A stretch of 64,000 nucleotides of DNA from an uncultured Pseudomonadota bacterium (GCA_903834465.1 CAILJB010000112.1:1-64000), one strand, 5' to 3'; counted from the first letter of the stretch, positions 26,172-36,489 are shown. Made by a program: numbers and translations. Notes: generated by a model from the sequence alone, not told the origin.

Positions 26172-28961
26172 CTAAAATACTTTTGGATTGGTAACTTTGC
26201 GCCATCGTGTGTAATCGTTCTGCAAACGGGTGATGCGCGGATCAAGATTTGCAATATGTTCGGCTTGATCAATAATGCTACGCATACTGCCTTCTAATGC
26301 CAAATGATGCAAAATATTCATTTCTTCCGCAGGCGGAATAATCAAAATATGTTCGGGCGTTGCTAATGTCGATTCAGCAGAGCAATTTACAGCAGGAATT
26401 TCGCATATCGTTGTCGTGTCAGAAGTTGGAATAACGGTGACATCGAGATCAAACCAAAAAATACTTCCTTCCCCAACATGACTCATCACATGAATATCAC
26501 TGCCCATCAATTTTACTATTTCGCGACTAATTGCCAATCCCAAACCTGTACCACCGTTGTTATAGGGTTTGTTTATTGCCTGTTCGAAAGGGTGGAAAAT
26601 AATTTCTAATTGCTTGGCTTCGATGCCAACACCACTGTCTTTTACTTCAAAACGTAAACACCCATATTCCAAAACGGTTACACGCAAACTAATTTGTCCC
26701 TGCTCGGTGTAATTAAGGGCGTTAGCAAGTAAATTGAGCAACACCTGTCTTAATCGAACCTCATCGGTGCGTATCATCTCTGGCACATCATCGGCAATAT
26801 CACACTCAAATTTTATTAACTTTTGCTCAGCTCGCAAACGGATAATATTGATTAAATTATGCAAAAAAACGGGTAAGCGTAAATTGTTTAAACTCAATGT
26901 TTGTTTGCCCGCTTCGATTTTAGCAAAATCTAATATATTGTTAATAAGGTTAAGTAAATGTTCACCGCTCTGCTCTATTACTTGTAACATTTCGTTTTGA
27001 TGAGACCGCGAATGTTGAGGGTCTTCTTTTAATAAAATTTGGGTATAACCTAAAATACCATTCAACGGTGTGCGTAATTCATGGCTCATTCGTGCCATGA
27101 ATTCACTACGCAACGAAGCCAATCGCACGGCTTCAGCTAACGCGTTTTCTTTTGCTTCTTCCATTGCTTTGCGGTCGCTGATGTCAACCGCGATACCGAC
27201 TGTTCCTAAGAGATTGCCTTCTTGATTTAAAACGACGGCTTTAAGTGTTTCAGCCCAAAAAATATCACCATTTGCTCTTTTTATTTGCTCTTCAACGGTT
27301 TTCTTTTGTAGCGTTGCCATCACTTCAAAATCATCCGCACGATAGGCTTCTGCCATTTCTTTGGGAAAAAAATCGAGATCAGTTTTACCAATTAACTCCT
27401 CAATAGTTTTTCCTGTTGTATATGAAAATTCTTTATTAACAATAATAAAGCGACTTTTTGTATCTTTAAGCCACGCCATTAACGGGAGCGTATCAATGAG
27501 TGTTCGTAAATAACTTTTTTGCTGATATAACTCTTCTGTGCGTTCCGATACCCGTTGTTCGAGTGTTACATTAAGCGATTCAATTTTTTCTTTAGCGCGA
27601 CGTAAATGAAGCATAAAAAACATCGTCAAACTTGTAACTGCCACGCTGCTACCTAACAACGTTCCAAGCCAACGTTGTTGTAACACGCGATGTTCGATTT
27701 CATTCGCTTGTGCTTGGTTACGACGGTTTAATTCGTTAATTTTTCGTTGCTTACTTTCGGTTTCATAACGTTGCGCTAATTCAACCATTCGAGTACCCAA
27801 TTTTTCTTTGGTCGATTTCTCCGACATTTCCTCGGCTTCAACGTTAAGTTGATAAGCCTGTTTGTAATTACCTCGAATGGCGGTGAGAGCTGCCATTTGT
27901 CGTGCGCTTTGATTTACATAATAAGGAAAACCAATTTCTTTTGCCAACAGATAACTACGCTGGGCATCTTTGTTTGCTAAATCGGTTTTACCCAATGCTT
28001 GATAATGAATGCTGCGGAATTTCAACGACCACCACAAGGCGATTTTGTTTTTACCTTTTTCGTAGAGTTTTACGATTTCATCCATAATGGGCAGACTTTC
28101 CGTTGTTCGCCCAATTTTACGCAAGCTCTCAGCCAATCCGAACAAGGTATGCCCAACATAAAAAGGCGCACCTATCGAACGATAAGATTTAACTGTTTCA
28201 CGAAGAATGCGCTCTCCTTCGACGGTATTACCCAGATTGAAAGTCATGCGACCAATACCCACCAAAGCGTCTGTTTCTAATAATTTAGAATGCGCTTCAA
28301 TAGCGTGGTCGCGCATTTTCTCATATATGTCTAACGCTTCTTTGGAGCGATTACTGATGTCATAGCTTGACGCTAATGCAAAACACGCATACGTCATGGC
28401 AAGCGAATTATTGTTTTGTTTGGCAATTTCCATTGCTTGCACAGCGATAGCAACCCCATCCTCATACTGCTCCATTCGACGATACATCATGGCTGTTCTG
28501 AGCATTACCTCACCGAATAAATCAGGGCGGTTAATTTCATTAACAATACTCATACTGTGCATCACAACATTGTTTTGCCTGCCAATATCAGCTTGATTGA
28601 TTGCCGCAAGAGCGATGGTCATGTCTGCTTCAACCTGCCCCACTTTATCATCGTGCAATTTAGCAAGTTCAAAGGCTTGTTGAGCCTGTTCAGCACTTGA
28701 ATCTGTTAAACCTGCATAAAGTTCAATTCGTGCAAGTACATTTAAAATACTTATCTGATCGACAGGTGTTGCATCGATAGGCAATGTTTTTTGTAATTCC
28801 TGTGCTTGCGTATAGGCAGTAGGAACATTGTTTTCGGCTAATAGCCGTGTTTCGCTAACTTTACTGCGCCACAATTCCAATACGTTGGCAGCGTGCGCGA
28901 TGCCACAAAATGAAAACATTAGCCATAGCATCAAAAGCAAAAAGCGACGAGACATGTTCAT
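26172..28961 (-). CDS. Sensor histidine kinase with periplasmic TPR region and PAS domain
   Basis: The 929-residue protein has a signal sequence (ending IAHA near 24) and a TPR-type helical periplasmic region at about 40-400. A membrane helix lies near 431-453, followed by a short coiled coil and a PAS domain at about 482-600. HisKA has H627 in MSHELRTPLNG, and HATPase at about 735-860 has N, G1 and G2 boxes (LLNLLANALNY, DSGVGI, GTGLGLAIS). A tail of about 60 residues has no recognisable domain and no receiver. The gene starts 1 base after the TonB receptor stop. The architecture suggests sensing of a periplasmic protein or ligand, possibly delivered by the receptor. Confidence 0.92.
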   Translation of the reverse strand: MNMSRRFLLLMLWLMFSFCGIAHAANVLELWRSKVSETRLLAENNVPTAYTQAQELQKTLPIDATPVDQISILNVLARIELYAGLTDSSAEQAQQAFELAKLHDDKVGQVEADMTIALAAINQADIGRQNNVVMHSMSIVNEINRPDLFGEVMLRTAMMYRRMEQYEDGVAIAVQAMEIAKQNNNSLAMTYACFALASSYDISNRSKEALDIYEKMRDHAIEAHSKLLETDALVGIGRMTFNLGNTVEGERILRETVKSYRSIGAPFYVGHTLFGLAESLRKIGRTTESLPIMDEIVKLYEKGKNKIALWWSLKFRSIHYQALGKTDLANKDAQRSYLLAKEIGFPYYVNQSARQMAALTAIRGNYKQAYQLNVEAEEMSEKSTKEKLGTRMVELAQRYETESKQRKINELNRRNQAQANEIEHRVLQQRWLGTLLGSSVAVTSLTMFFMLHLRRAKEKIESLNVTLEQRVSERTEELYQQKSYLRTLIDTLPLMAWLKDTKSRFIIVNKEFSYTTGKTIEELIGKTDLDFFPKEMAEAYRADDFEVMATLQKKTVEEQIKRANGDIFWAETLKAVVLNQEGNLLGTVGIAVDISDRKAMEEAKENALAEAVRLASLRSEFMARMSHELRTPLNGILGYTQILLKEDPQHSRSHQNEMLQVIEQSGEHLLNLINNILDFAKIEAGKQTLSLNNLRLPVFLHNLINIIRLRAEQKLIKFECDIADDVPEMIRTDEVRLRQVLLNLLANALNYTEQGQISLRVTVLEYGCLRFEVKDSGVGIEAKQLEIIFHPFEQAINKPYNNGGTGLGLAISREIVKLMGSDIHVMSHVGEGSIFWFDLDVTVIPTSDTTTICEIPAVNCSAESTLATPEHILIIPPAEEMNILHHLALEGSMRSIIDQAEHIANLDPRITRLQNDYTRWRKVTNPKVF

Positions 28962-28962
28962 A

Positions 28963-31557
28963 TTAGAAGCGAACCGTCACCGTTCCACCAATTTGCATAT
29001 CATTCGCATAGACGTTTTGTGGCATGGTTTGCGAACCGTAATAAGAACTGCGTAACGTATTGAGTAAATTCATTGCGTCAACCGAAACTGAAAAATGCGT
29101 GTTAATTCGATAACCCATTGAAGCATCTAGCCAGCCATAACCATTCGTGTAACCAGGTAATGTACCAACGCCAACAAAATTGTTAATACTGCTCAAAAAC
29201 GTGCTGCGCCAATTGTAAGCAATTCTGGTCGAAAATCCATTTTTTTCGTACATCCCCACAATGTTATAACTGTGTTTAGAAAGATTTTGTAGCGGTACTT
29301 TTTGACCTAAAATACTGCTCGGCGTTTCGCTATCAATAAACGTGTAATTAGTCTGCATTCCCAAACCATTTAGCCAACTGGGCAAAAAATCATAGAACTG
29401 CTGATAACCTGTTTCGAACCCTTTAATAGTAGCGTTATTGTTATTTTGTGGACGACTGACTTGATAATTCACACCATCGTAAGTTTCTGTATTACTCACG
29501 GTGGTGATAAAACCATCGACTTTTTTCAAAAAACCAGTGAGATACACCGAAGTCGTTTTGTTGAAATATTTTTCCAATGAAACGTCAAAATTGTCCGCGT
29601 AAATAGGTTTTAAGTTCGGATTACCCGCACTGCCTTGATTAAGTGCTGGCGTAACAGTATTAGGAATAAGTGTGAGCGAGGGTGAAAGTTGATCAAAATT
29701 TTGGCGTGTCACGGTTTGAGATACTGCACCTCTTAAATACAAACTTGGCGTAAATTTATAACGCATATTGATACTGGGCAAATAATCAAGATAACGGCTA
29801 TTTAAATCAATCGGCTGTGTCGTACCACTATTCGGTAGCGTTTGATTTCCATTCACAGATTCGAGCGTCCTCACCACCCGCAAACCGACATTGCCATCGA
29901 TAGGCAACGCTGTTGTTTCAAATTTACTCATCAAATAACCGGCTTGTGTTTCTTCGTTAATGTTCCAAATACTAAGCGGATTCCCTGCTGTCGGAATAGG
30001 GGTGGTAATTCCAAACGCATTACGCAATCGCGCCACATCGCGAGCGGTTGATAAATCACTAATTAAATAATTGCTAATACTTGTGCCGTTGCCGCCTAAA
30101 AAATCTTGATTTGGATTCGCCATGACATAGCCAGGTTTGTCAGCAACTGAAATGCCTTTTACCGCCGCATCACCAAAAATCAAACCGCTGTCATTGGTCG
30201 CGCCACGTTTAGCATAACGAAAACCTGCGGAAATTGATTTAACAAAACTATGAGAAAAATCGTAAGTCCCATCAAATTGCGCGGTTGCTAAATCGCCATT
30301 AAATGGTCTGGCGCGATAAGCCATGCTGGCATATTGCAAATTGGCGGGATTGAGTAAATTGGTACCACTGATGCTTGTCGCAGGAATTGAACCCGATAAA
30401 TCTTGATTAAATTGCGCGACCGTACCATTCATCACAGGGCCTGAGTAAAACAGATTATTAAAACTTTTGGTGTAACTTAAATCCGTTTTGAGCGTTAGCG
30501 CGTCTTTGTTCCAACTGCCACCAATGGCGGCTTGTTTAGTTCTGTCCACTGTATCACGAGCAAAACCAAGAACAGAAACTGGCGCGTTGAGCCAACTAAT
30601 GCTTTGTAAATCATTGGTATTAGGAAATAATTTTGGGCTGCCAGGCACAAATGTTGATGAAGGCGAGACGTTAATTTGATTGGAATTTTGAATCGTTTTA
30701 AATTCGGCATAATTGCCTTCAGCGTAAAGTTCAAGATTATCCGACGGTCGCCATTGCAACGTTAAATTACTTGCCATACGATTGCGTTGACCTAGACTGG
30801 ATGTTTCTGACGTGCCATTTGGCACAATCACACTTTGTCCAGCGATGATATTATTGTTCACTGTCGGATTGCCCGCACTTTTTTGATCTTCACGATAAGC
30901 ACGTTCTTGATAAGTAAAATTCATTAACGCGCCGAACTCCCCGAAATCTTCCGTTTTCCAGCGATCGCTGAGCAACGTAGAAAATTGCGGGCGTTGCATA
31001 TCAGCAAGGTCGCCATGAATAACCCGCGCTGAACCGAATAGTTGCCGTCCTGCAAAATCAAAAGGACGATGCGTACGTAAATCAATCGTACCGCCAACGC
31101 CACCTTCAATATTATTTGCCGATGAGGTTTTATAAACATCCAAACCAGCAACCATTTCAGAGGGAATATCGGCAAAATCAAGTGTTCGTCCGGCGCCGGC
31201 AGTGAAAACTTCACGACCATTTAAAAGCGTTTCCATTTGTGTCAAACCACGGATGGCAACGCCTGAGCCTTCGCCTCTATCCCGAAGAATTTGCACACCG
31301 GTCACACGCGACAGTGCATCGGTAACATTGAAATCGGGCAATTTGTTAATGTCGTCAGCAACGACAGAATCCACAATTTCGAGCTTATCACGTTTAATTT
31401 CTTGCGACGATGCCAGACTCGCGTGTTTTCCAACAATGAGCATTGGTTCAAGTTCGATTTCATTAGCCTCGTCGCCAGAACTCGTATTTTCTGCAAATAC
31501 TAATGACGAATTCGTTGCCATCAATATCAAAAAACCAACCTTTGGTAACTGTTTCAT
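28963..31557 (-). CDS. TonB-dependent outer-membrane receptor (TonB-Xanth-Caul type)
   Basis: The 864-residue protein has a signal peptide (ending VFA near 22) and a plug domain at about 55-165 (DDINKLPDFNVTDALSRVTGVQILRDRGEG, VAIRGL). The beta-barrel ends in the usual aromatic residue (GTVTVRF). The plug wording matches the Xanthomonas/Caulobacter receptor family, often used for sugars or other complex nutrients rather than siderophores. There is no N-terminal FecA-type signalling domain. It is followed directly by the kinase and cyclase genes, and preceded by gspF after 25 bases. A GTGAGG ribosome site precedes the ATG. Confidence 0.93.
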   Translation of the reverse strand: MKQLPKVGFLILMATNSSLVFAENTSSGDEANEIELEPMLIVGKHASLASSQEIKRDKLEIVDSVVADDINKLPDFNVTDALSRVTGVQILRDRGEGSGVAIRGLTQMETLLNGREVFTAGAGRTLDFADIPSEMVAGLDVYKTSSANNIEGGVGGTIDLRTHRPFDFAGRQLFGSARVIHGDLADMQRPQFSTLLSDRWKTEDFGEFGALMNFTYQERAYREDQKSAGNPTVNNNIIAGQSVIVPNGTSETSSLGQRNRMASNLTLQWRPSDNLELYAEGNYAEFKTIQNSNQINVSPSSTFVPGSPKLFPNTNDLQSISWLNAPVSVLGFARDTVDRTKQAAIGGSWNKDALTLKTDLSYTKSFNNLFYSGPVMNGTVAQFNQDLSGSIPATSISGTNLLNPANLQYASMAYRARPFNGDLATAQFDGTYDFSHSFVKSISAGFRYAKRGATNDSGLIFGDAAVKGISVADKPGYVMANPNQDFLGGNGTSISNYLISDLSTARDVARLRNAFGITTPIPTAGNPLSIWNINEETQAGYLMSKFETTALPIDGNVGLRVVRTLESVNGNQTLPNSGTTQPIDLNSRYLDYLPSINMRYKFTPSLYLRGAVSQTVTRQNFDQLSPSLTLIPNTVTPALNQGSAGNPNLKPIYADNFDVSLEKYFNKTTSVYLTGFLKKVDGFITTVSNTETYDGVNYQVSRPQNNNNATIKGFETGYQQFYDFLPSWLNGLGMQTNYTFIDSETPSSILGQKVPLQNLSKHSYNIVGMYEKNGFSTRIAYNWRSTFLSSINNFVGVGTLPGYTNGYGWLDASMGYRINTHFSVSVDAMNLLNTLRSSYYGSQTMPQNVYANDMQIGGTVTVRF

Positions 31558-31582
31558 TATCTTGCCCTCACTCTTAATTTTG

Positions 31583-32797
31583 TTAAACCGCTAAATCGTT
31601 CACACTCAAAATTGCCAGCAAAATCGACACAATAATCCCTGCAATCATAATCCCTAACGTAATAATCAAAGCCGGTTCAAGTAACGCCAGCATCCGTGCA
31701 ATCGACATTCGCAATTGTTTGTCATAAATCGTGGCGACGCGTAAAAGCATTTCTTCTAAATGCCCTGTTTCTTCGCCCATTTTTATCATTTGCATCGCCA
31801 TTTTTGGGAAAATCGCTTTTTGTTCGAGCGCGTCAAATAAGGTTTTCCCTTGTTTAATTTGTTCTTCGGTGTCATGTAACGCGGCAGCAATCACTAAATT
31901 ATCAACGGTTTCGCGTACGATAATAAATGCTGACAAAATCGACACGCCATTTCCTAAAAGTGTTCCCAATGTGCGCGTCACGTTAGCAACTTCTTTGTTT
32001 AAAATCGTCGCGCCAACCAACGGTAATTTTAACCAGCGACCATCCCAGACTTTTTTCGTGTCTGGATTGGCGAGCTGAAAATTAAAATAACTGATGACAC
32101 CAATGACACTACCAATTACTGCCCACCAATAACTTTGCAACCAATTTGCCAACCCGACAACAATTTGCGTTGAAACAGGTAACGCCTTCCCTGCGCTGGC
32201 AAACATTTCACTAAATTGCGGCACAACAAACGTCAACATAATGAACAACGAAGCGAGCGACATAACCAACAAAATAGTCGGATAAATTAACGCAGTGCTG
32301 ACGGTGTCTTTTAATTCTTGTGAACTTTCCAAATAACTCGCCAAACGACTTAATACATCGCCTAAATTTCCGCCTGCTTCACCTGCGCGAATCATGTTTA
32401 AATAAAATTTACTGAACACGCCTGTTTGCTGTTCCAGTGCATCGGCAAGCGATACGCCGCTTTTGACTTTTTCTAACACGCGCCCGATGAGTTTATTTAA
32501 TGTTTCATCGCTGGCTAAATCCATTAACACAATGAGCGAACGGTCTAACGGCAAACCTGATTCCAATAACGTTGCTAATTCGCCGGTTAGTAACACGATG
32601 CTTTTGTTCGATAATTTGTTTCGCTGTCCGTTTAAATTTAATCCTAGAAAAGTTTGCCGCTTTGCCGGTTTGACACGAATTGGAATGTAGCCATCGGCTT
32701 GCAATTGCTGCACACAACTGATTTCATCGAGGGCTTCACGTTCGCCCTCTTCGGTTTCACCGGCAGTATTGACAACTTGATAGAAAAATAAGGTCAT
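31583..32797 (-). CDS. gspF: Type II secretion inner-membrane protein GspF
   Basis: GspF is the polytopic platform protein of type II secretion. The 404-residue protein has two T2SSF domains (about 70-193 and 273-395). Each ends in a hydrophobic helix region (TALIYPTILLVMSLASLFIMLTF and ALIITLGIMIAGIIVSILLAIL), and the conserved AGEAGGNLGDVL and MGEETGHLEEML are present. It starts 1 base after the gspE stop. The pseudopilin and secretin genes are not nearby. Confidence 0.92.
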   Translation of the reverse strand: MTLFFYQVVNTAGETEEGEREALDEISCVQQLQADGYIPIRVKPAKRQTFLGLNLNGQRNKLSNKSIVLLTGELATLLESGLPLDRSLIVLMDLASDETLNKLIGRVLEKVKSGVSLADALEQQTGVFSKFYLNMIRAGEAGGNLGDVLSRLASYLESSQELKDTVSTALIYPTILLVMSLASLFIMLTFVVPQFSEMFASAGKALPVSTQIVVGLANWLQSYWWAVIGSVIGVISYFNFQLANPDTKKVWDGRWLKLPLVGATILNKEVANVTRTLGTLLGNGVSILSAFIIVRETVDNLVIAAALHDTEEQIKQGKTLFDALEQKAIFPKMAMQMIKMGEETGHLEEMLLRVATIYDKQLRMSIARMLALLEPALIITLGIMIAGIIVSILLAILSVNDLAV

Positions 32798-32798
32798 G

Positions 32799-34475
32799 TT
32801 AATTCTCCGCCGTCACGCGCATCACTTCTTCAATCGTCGTCACGCCTTGCAACACTTTTTGCAAACCATTTTCATACAACGTCGTCATGCCTTCTTCACG
32901 CGCTAACGTTTCAATTTTTCCTGCTTCAGAATGTGCCATAATCAATTTACGAATCGGGTCAGTCATCGGCAAAAATTCGATAATGGCTAATCGTCCACGA
33001 TAACCCAAACCGCCACATGAAGCGCAACCGACCGGTTTAAAAAGCGTAATTTCACCGTCAGGTTTAAAACGCCGCAAACGTATTTCGTCAATCACTTCAT
33101 TTGGTGCAACATAAGATTGTTTGCACGCGGTGCAAAGTTGTCGAACCAAACGTTGCGCTAAAATGCCATTCACGGTTGAAGTCAGTAAATACTCCTCCAA
33201 ACCCATATCCAGCAAACGTGTGACACCGCCTGCTGCATCATTTGTATGTAACGTTGACAACACCAAATGCCCTGTCAGGGCAGATTGTACTGCAATTCGC
33301 GCCGTTTCCAAATCTCGCATTTCCCCAATCATAATTACGTCTGGGTCTTGGCGTACAATCGAGCGCAATGCCACCGCAAACGTCAGCCCAATTTGCGGTT
33401 TGGCTTGAATTTGATTGATACCATCCATTTGATATTCCACAGGGTCTTCGACAGTGATAATTTTTCGCGCAGTTGTGTTAAGTTGTTTTAATGCCGCATA
33501 CATTGTGGTTGATTTACCCGAACCTGTCGGACCAGTGATTAGAATAATGCCATGCGGTTGCGCGAGAACATCGAGGAAGAGTTGCAACTGTCGTCCTGCA
33601 AAACCTAAGGCTTGAAAATCCAAGACCGTATTTTCTTTATCCAGCAAACGAATTACCACGCTTTCGCCGTACATCGTGGGAATGGTCGAAACGCGCAAAT
33701 CCAATTCTTTGCCGAGCATTTGCACTTTTATTCGTCCATCTTGCGGCAAACGGCGTTCGGCAATGTTGAGTTTTGCCATAATTTTAATACGCGAAATCAC
33801 GGCTGCTGTTGATTTAACGGGTGGTGCGTCAATATCTTGTAAAACCCCATCCACACGCAAACGTACTTTTAAACTTTGCTCAAACGGTTCGATATGAATA
33901 TCCGAGGCTTTCACTTCAATGGCGCGTTGCATAATCGCATTTACCATTTTGATAACAGGAGCTTCGCTGGCTAAATCTTTTAAATGCGCCAAATCTTCTT
34001 CACCCAATTCATCAAACGTTAAATCATCAAGCAATGTATCGTTTTTGTTTTGTCCTTCGTCATATTGCACAGCAATCGCGGCATCAATTTCAGATAAAAC
34101 ACCGACTTGCGGCACAATCGTTTTGCCTGTTGCAAGACGCAAAGCGTTCAAAACAAAATCATCTTCGGGGTCGAGCATTGCAACCGTGAGTGTTGTTTCG
34201 TCAGCATTTAATCCCGTTAAATGGTAATGCTTCAAAAAACGTAGCGAAATTTCATCTGGTAAAACTTTTTCTAATGGATATTGCTCTGGCGTGATTTTAG
34301 AAAAATCGCCACTTTCAACAAATGCCAATGCAACATCTAATTCAGAACACAACCCAAGTTTAATCAGCAACGCGGGTAAACTTTCTGCGACAGCGGTTTT
34401 TTGCATTCGTTCCACTTTTTTTAAATCGGAAGCGGAAACTTTGCCTTTATTTTGTAGAACAGTGAGAAATGACAT
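32799..34475 (-). CDS. gspE: Type II secretion ATPase GspE
   Basis: GspE is the cytoplasmic hexameric ATPase that powers pseudopilus assembly. The N-terminal T2SSE_N domain is followed by the ATPase core with Walker A GPTGSGKSTTMY, Asp box IGEMRDLETA, and His box STLHTNDAAG. A zinc-binding pair (CTACK and CASCGG) marks it as GspE rather than a retraction ATPase. ATG at 34475 (MSFLTVLQNKG, 558 residues) is chosen; an upstream TTG at 34508 would add 11 unlikely residues. Confidence 0.93.
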   Translation of the reverse strand: MSFLTVLQNKGKVSASDLKKVERMQKTAVAESLPALLIKLGLCSELDVALAFVESGDFSKITPEQYPLEKVLPDEISLRFLKHYHLTGLNADETTLTVAMLDPEDDFVLNALRLATGKTIVPQVGVLSEIDAAIAVQYDEGQNKNDTLLDDLTFDELGEEDLAHLKDLASEAPVIKMVNAIMQRAIEVKASDIHIEPFEQSLKVRLRVDGVLQDIDAPPVKSTAAVISRIKIMAKLNIAERRLPQDGRIKVQMLGKELDLRVSTIPTMYGESVVIRLLDKENTVLDFQALGFAGRQLQLFLDVLAQPHGIILITGPTGSGKSTTMYAALKQLNTTARKIITVEDPVEYQMDGINQIQAKPQIGLTFAVALRSIVRQDPDVIMIGEMRDLETARIAVQSALTGHLVLSTLHTNDAAGGVTRLLDMGLEEYLLTSTVNGILAQRLVRQLCTACKQSYVAPNEVIDEIRLRRFKPDGEITLFKPVGCASCGGLGYRGRLAIIEFLPMTDPIRKLIMAHSEAGKIETLAREEGMTTLYENGLQKVLQGVTTIEEVMRVTAEN

Positions 34476-34494
34476 ACGTTTGAAATTGTGACAG

Positions 34495-34522
34495 TTGAAT
34501 CGAATCAAGGGTCAACTATGAT
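34495..34522 (+). promoter_or_regulatory. Promoter of tyrS
   Basis: TTGAAT (34495-34500) and TATGAT (34517-34522) are spaced by 16 bases, about 66 bases before the tyrS start. It overlaps the 5' flank of the divergent gspE gene. Confidence 0.5.
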
Positions 34523-34587
34523 AATCTATGTTTAACGCGGATGCTGTGGCATTCCTGATTTTTTTATTTTTCTTTTGAGGCATTCTT

Positions 34588-35799
34588 TTGAACACCAAAA
34601 ATACCACCGATTTAAGCGAATTATTACGCGGCACACACGAAGTTTTACTTGAAGCAGAATTGATTAAAAAACTCGAAGAAAATCGTCCGCTTCGCATCAA
34701 AGCAGGTTTTGACCCCACTGCCCCCGATTTACATTTAGGTCACACGGTTTTAATTAACAAACTTAAACAATTCCAAGATGCTGGACATGAAATTTTATTT
34801 TTGATTGGTGATTTCACGGGCATGATTGGCGACCCGACGGGTAAAAACGTCACACGCAAACCGCTTTCGCGCGAAGATGTTGAAGCGAATGCAAAAACCT
34901 ATCAAGACCAGATTTTCAAAATTCTCGACCCTGAAAAAACAACGGTGATGTTCAATTCAACGTGGATGAATGCGATGTCGTCGGCGGAGTTAATTCAACT
35001 CGCGGCAAAAAATACGGTGGCGCGTATGCTTGAGCGTGACGATTTTCATAAACGTTTCACGGGAAATCAGCCGATTGCGATTCATGAATTTTTATATCCG
35101 CTTATTCAAGGCTACGATTCTGTGGCGATGAAAGCCGATGTTGAATTAGGCGGCACAGACCAAAAGTTTAATTTATTGATGGGACGACAACTGCAAGAAG
35201 CCTTCGGACAAAAACCGCAAGTCGTGATGATGATGCCGATTTTAGAAGGTTTGGACGGCGTACAAAAAATGTCAAAATCGCTCAATAATTACATTGGCAT
35301 TGCCGACGCGCCTGATGAAATGTTTGGCAAAATTATGTCGATTAGCGACGAATTGATGTGGCGTTATTTTGAATTACTCAGTTTCCGCCCGATGTCTGAA
35401 ATTGCCGCTTGGAATTCTGAATGTCAAAACGGCGTAAATCCACGCGATTACAAAGTGAAATTAGCACAAGAAATTATTGCCCGTTTCCACGACGAAGTGG
35501 CAGCGGTCAAAGCCTTAGAAAATTTTGAAGCCCGTTTTCAACGTGGCGCGATTCCTGACGAAATGGATGAAGTGGAATTAAAAATTGACGGTGCAAATTT
35601 AGGCATTGCGAATTTGTTAAAAGAAGCGAATTTAACAGCCAGCACTTCGGAGGCGATTCGGATGATTAACCAAGGCGCAGTGAAAATTGATGGTGAGCGA
35701 GTTGATAATCCTAAATTAGAAATTGCTGTTGGTTCAACGCACGTTTATCAAGTTGGAAAACGGAAGTTTGCACGGGTTAAAGTTGTTGAATTTGATTGA
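34588..35799 (+). CDS. tyrS: Tyrosyl-tRNA synthetase
   Basis: TyrRS charges tRNA-Tyr. This 403-residue class I enzyme is of the TyrRZ length class. It has the HIGH-type motif DLHLGHT near 46-52, KMSKS in [10 protein letters not shown], and an S4 RNA-binding domain at the C-terminus ([19 protein letters not shown]). The start is TTG at 34588 with TGAGG about 8 bases before it; no in-frame ATG gives a better beginning. Confidence 0.96.
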   Translation: MNTKNTTDLSELLRGTHEVLLEAELIKKLEENRPLRIKAGFDPTAPDLHLGHTVLINKLKQFQDAGHEILFLIGDFTGMIGDPTGKNVTRKPLSREDVEANAKTYQDQIFKILDPEKTTVMFNSTWMNAMSSAELIQLAAKNTVARMLERDDFHKRFTGNQPIAIHEFLYPLIQGYDSVAMKADVELGGTDQKFNLLMGRQLQEAFGQKPQVVMMMPILEGLDGVQKMSKSLNNYIGIADAPDEMFGKIMSISDELMWRYFELLSFRPMSEIAAWNSECQNGVNPRDYKVKLAQEIIARFHDEVAAVKALENFEARFQRGAIPDEMDEVELKIDGANLGIANLLKEANLTASTSEAIRMINQGAVKIDGERVDNPKLEIAVGSTHVYQVGKRKFARVKVVEFD

Positions 35800-35856
35800 T
35801 AAATATCTTCTGTTTTAAAGTGATAATTCAATGTATTAAGGGATAAATTTTGTAAA

Positions 35857-35870
35857 TTGACTTACATCAA
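35857..35870. promoter_or_regulatory. FNR/ANR-like box upstream of bacteriohemerythrin
   Basis: TTGACTTACATCAA matches the FNR consensus TTGAT-N4-ATCAA with one mismatch. It is centred about 62 bases before the start codon. A -10-like TATTTA at 35896-35901 places the box near -44, a normal class II activator position. Confidence 0.55.
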
Positions 35871-35925
35871 AATCTAATCCATACTTTTCCTGCGGTATTT
35901 AATAATAACTAATGAGGAGACAATT

Positions 35926-36321
35926 ATGGCTTTAATTACTTGGACAGCTGAACAATACGCGACTAACGTGGGTTTTGCTGACGAAGAGCATCGTATTTTG
36001 TTTGATAAATTAAATAAACTTTATGATTTAGCAACTGGCGGCGCGGAACGCTCTGCGATTGGCGCACAGTTGGACGATTTAATTGCTTATGTGGTTGATC
36101 ATTTTGCTCATGAAGAACGTGAAATGTTGGCGAAAAATTACGCTGCATTTGACGCGCACAAGGCAGAACACACCGCGTTAATTGGCATTTGCGCTGACTT
36201 GCAAAAGAAATTCCATGCCGGCGAAGCAGATGTTACCGAAGAAGTTGGTCAATTAGTTAAAGGTTGGTTGGACAGTCATATTCCGACATTTGATTTTGGT
36301 TATAGCAGTACCATTGGTTAG
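35926..36321 (+). CDS. Bacteriohemerythrin
   Basis: This 131-residue single-domain O2-binding protein has a non-heme di-iron site. Ligands are visible in DEEHRIL, DHFAHEE, FDAHKAEH and WLDSHIPTFD, the family order. The length and sequence style match methanotroph bacteriohemerythrins, reported to deliver O2 to particulate methane monooxygenase. A strong ribosome site (GAGGAGA) precedes the ATG. It is monocistronic, with a strong terminator after it and an FNR-like box before it. Confidence 0.95.
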   Translation: MALITWTAEQYATNVGFADEEHRILFDKLNKLYDLATGGAERSAIGAQLDDLIAYVVDHFAHEEREMLAKNYAAFDAHKAEHTALIGICADLQKKFHAGEADVTEEVGQLVKGWLDSHIPTFDFGYSSTIG

Positions 36322-36338
36322 TTAATTAACAATTTGTA

Positions 36339-36375
36339 AAGGCTTGCGAATGTAAAAGTTCGCAAGCCTTTTTTT
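36339..36375 (+). terminator. Terminator of the bacteriohemerythrin gene
   Basis: A 12-bp perfect stem (AAGGCTTGCGAA / TTCGCAAGCCTT) with an 8-base loop is followed by a T run, 17 bases after the stop. Confidence 0.9.
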
Positions 36376-36489
36376 ATGCCTGTCATTTTAGAATGGTTCG
36401 AATTCATTTTAGTGCGTACAGTTCGGGGTAATTCGTTTTAAAATGCGCGGTACATTTGCCTATTAACCTAAATAACAAGAGAACGCTTT

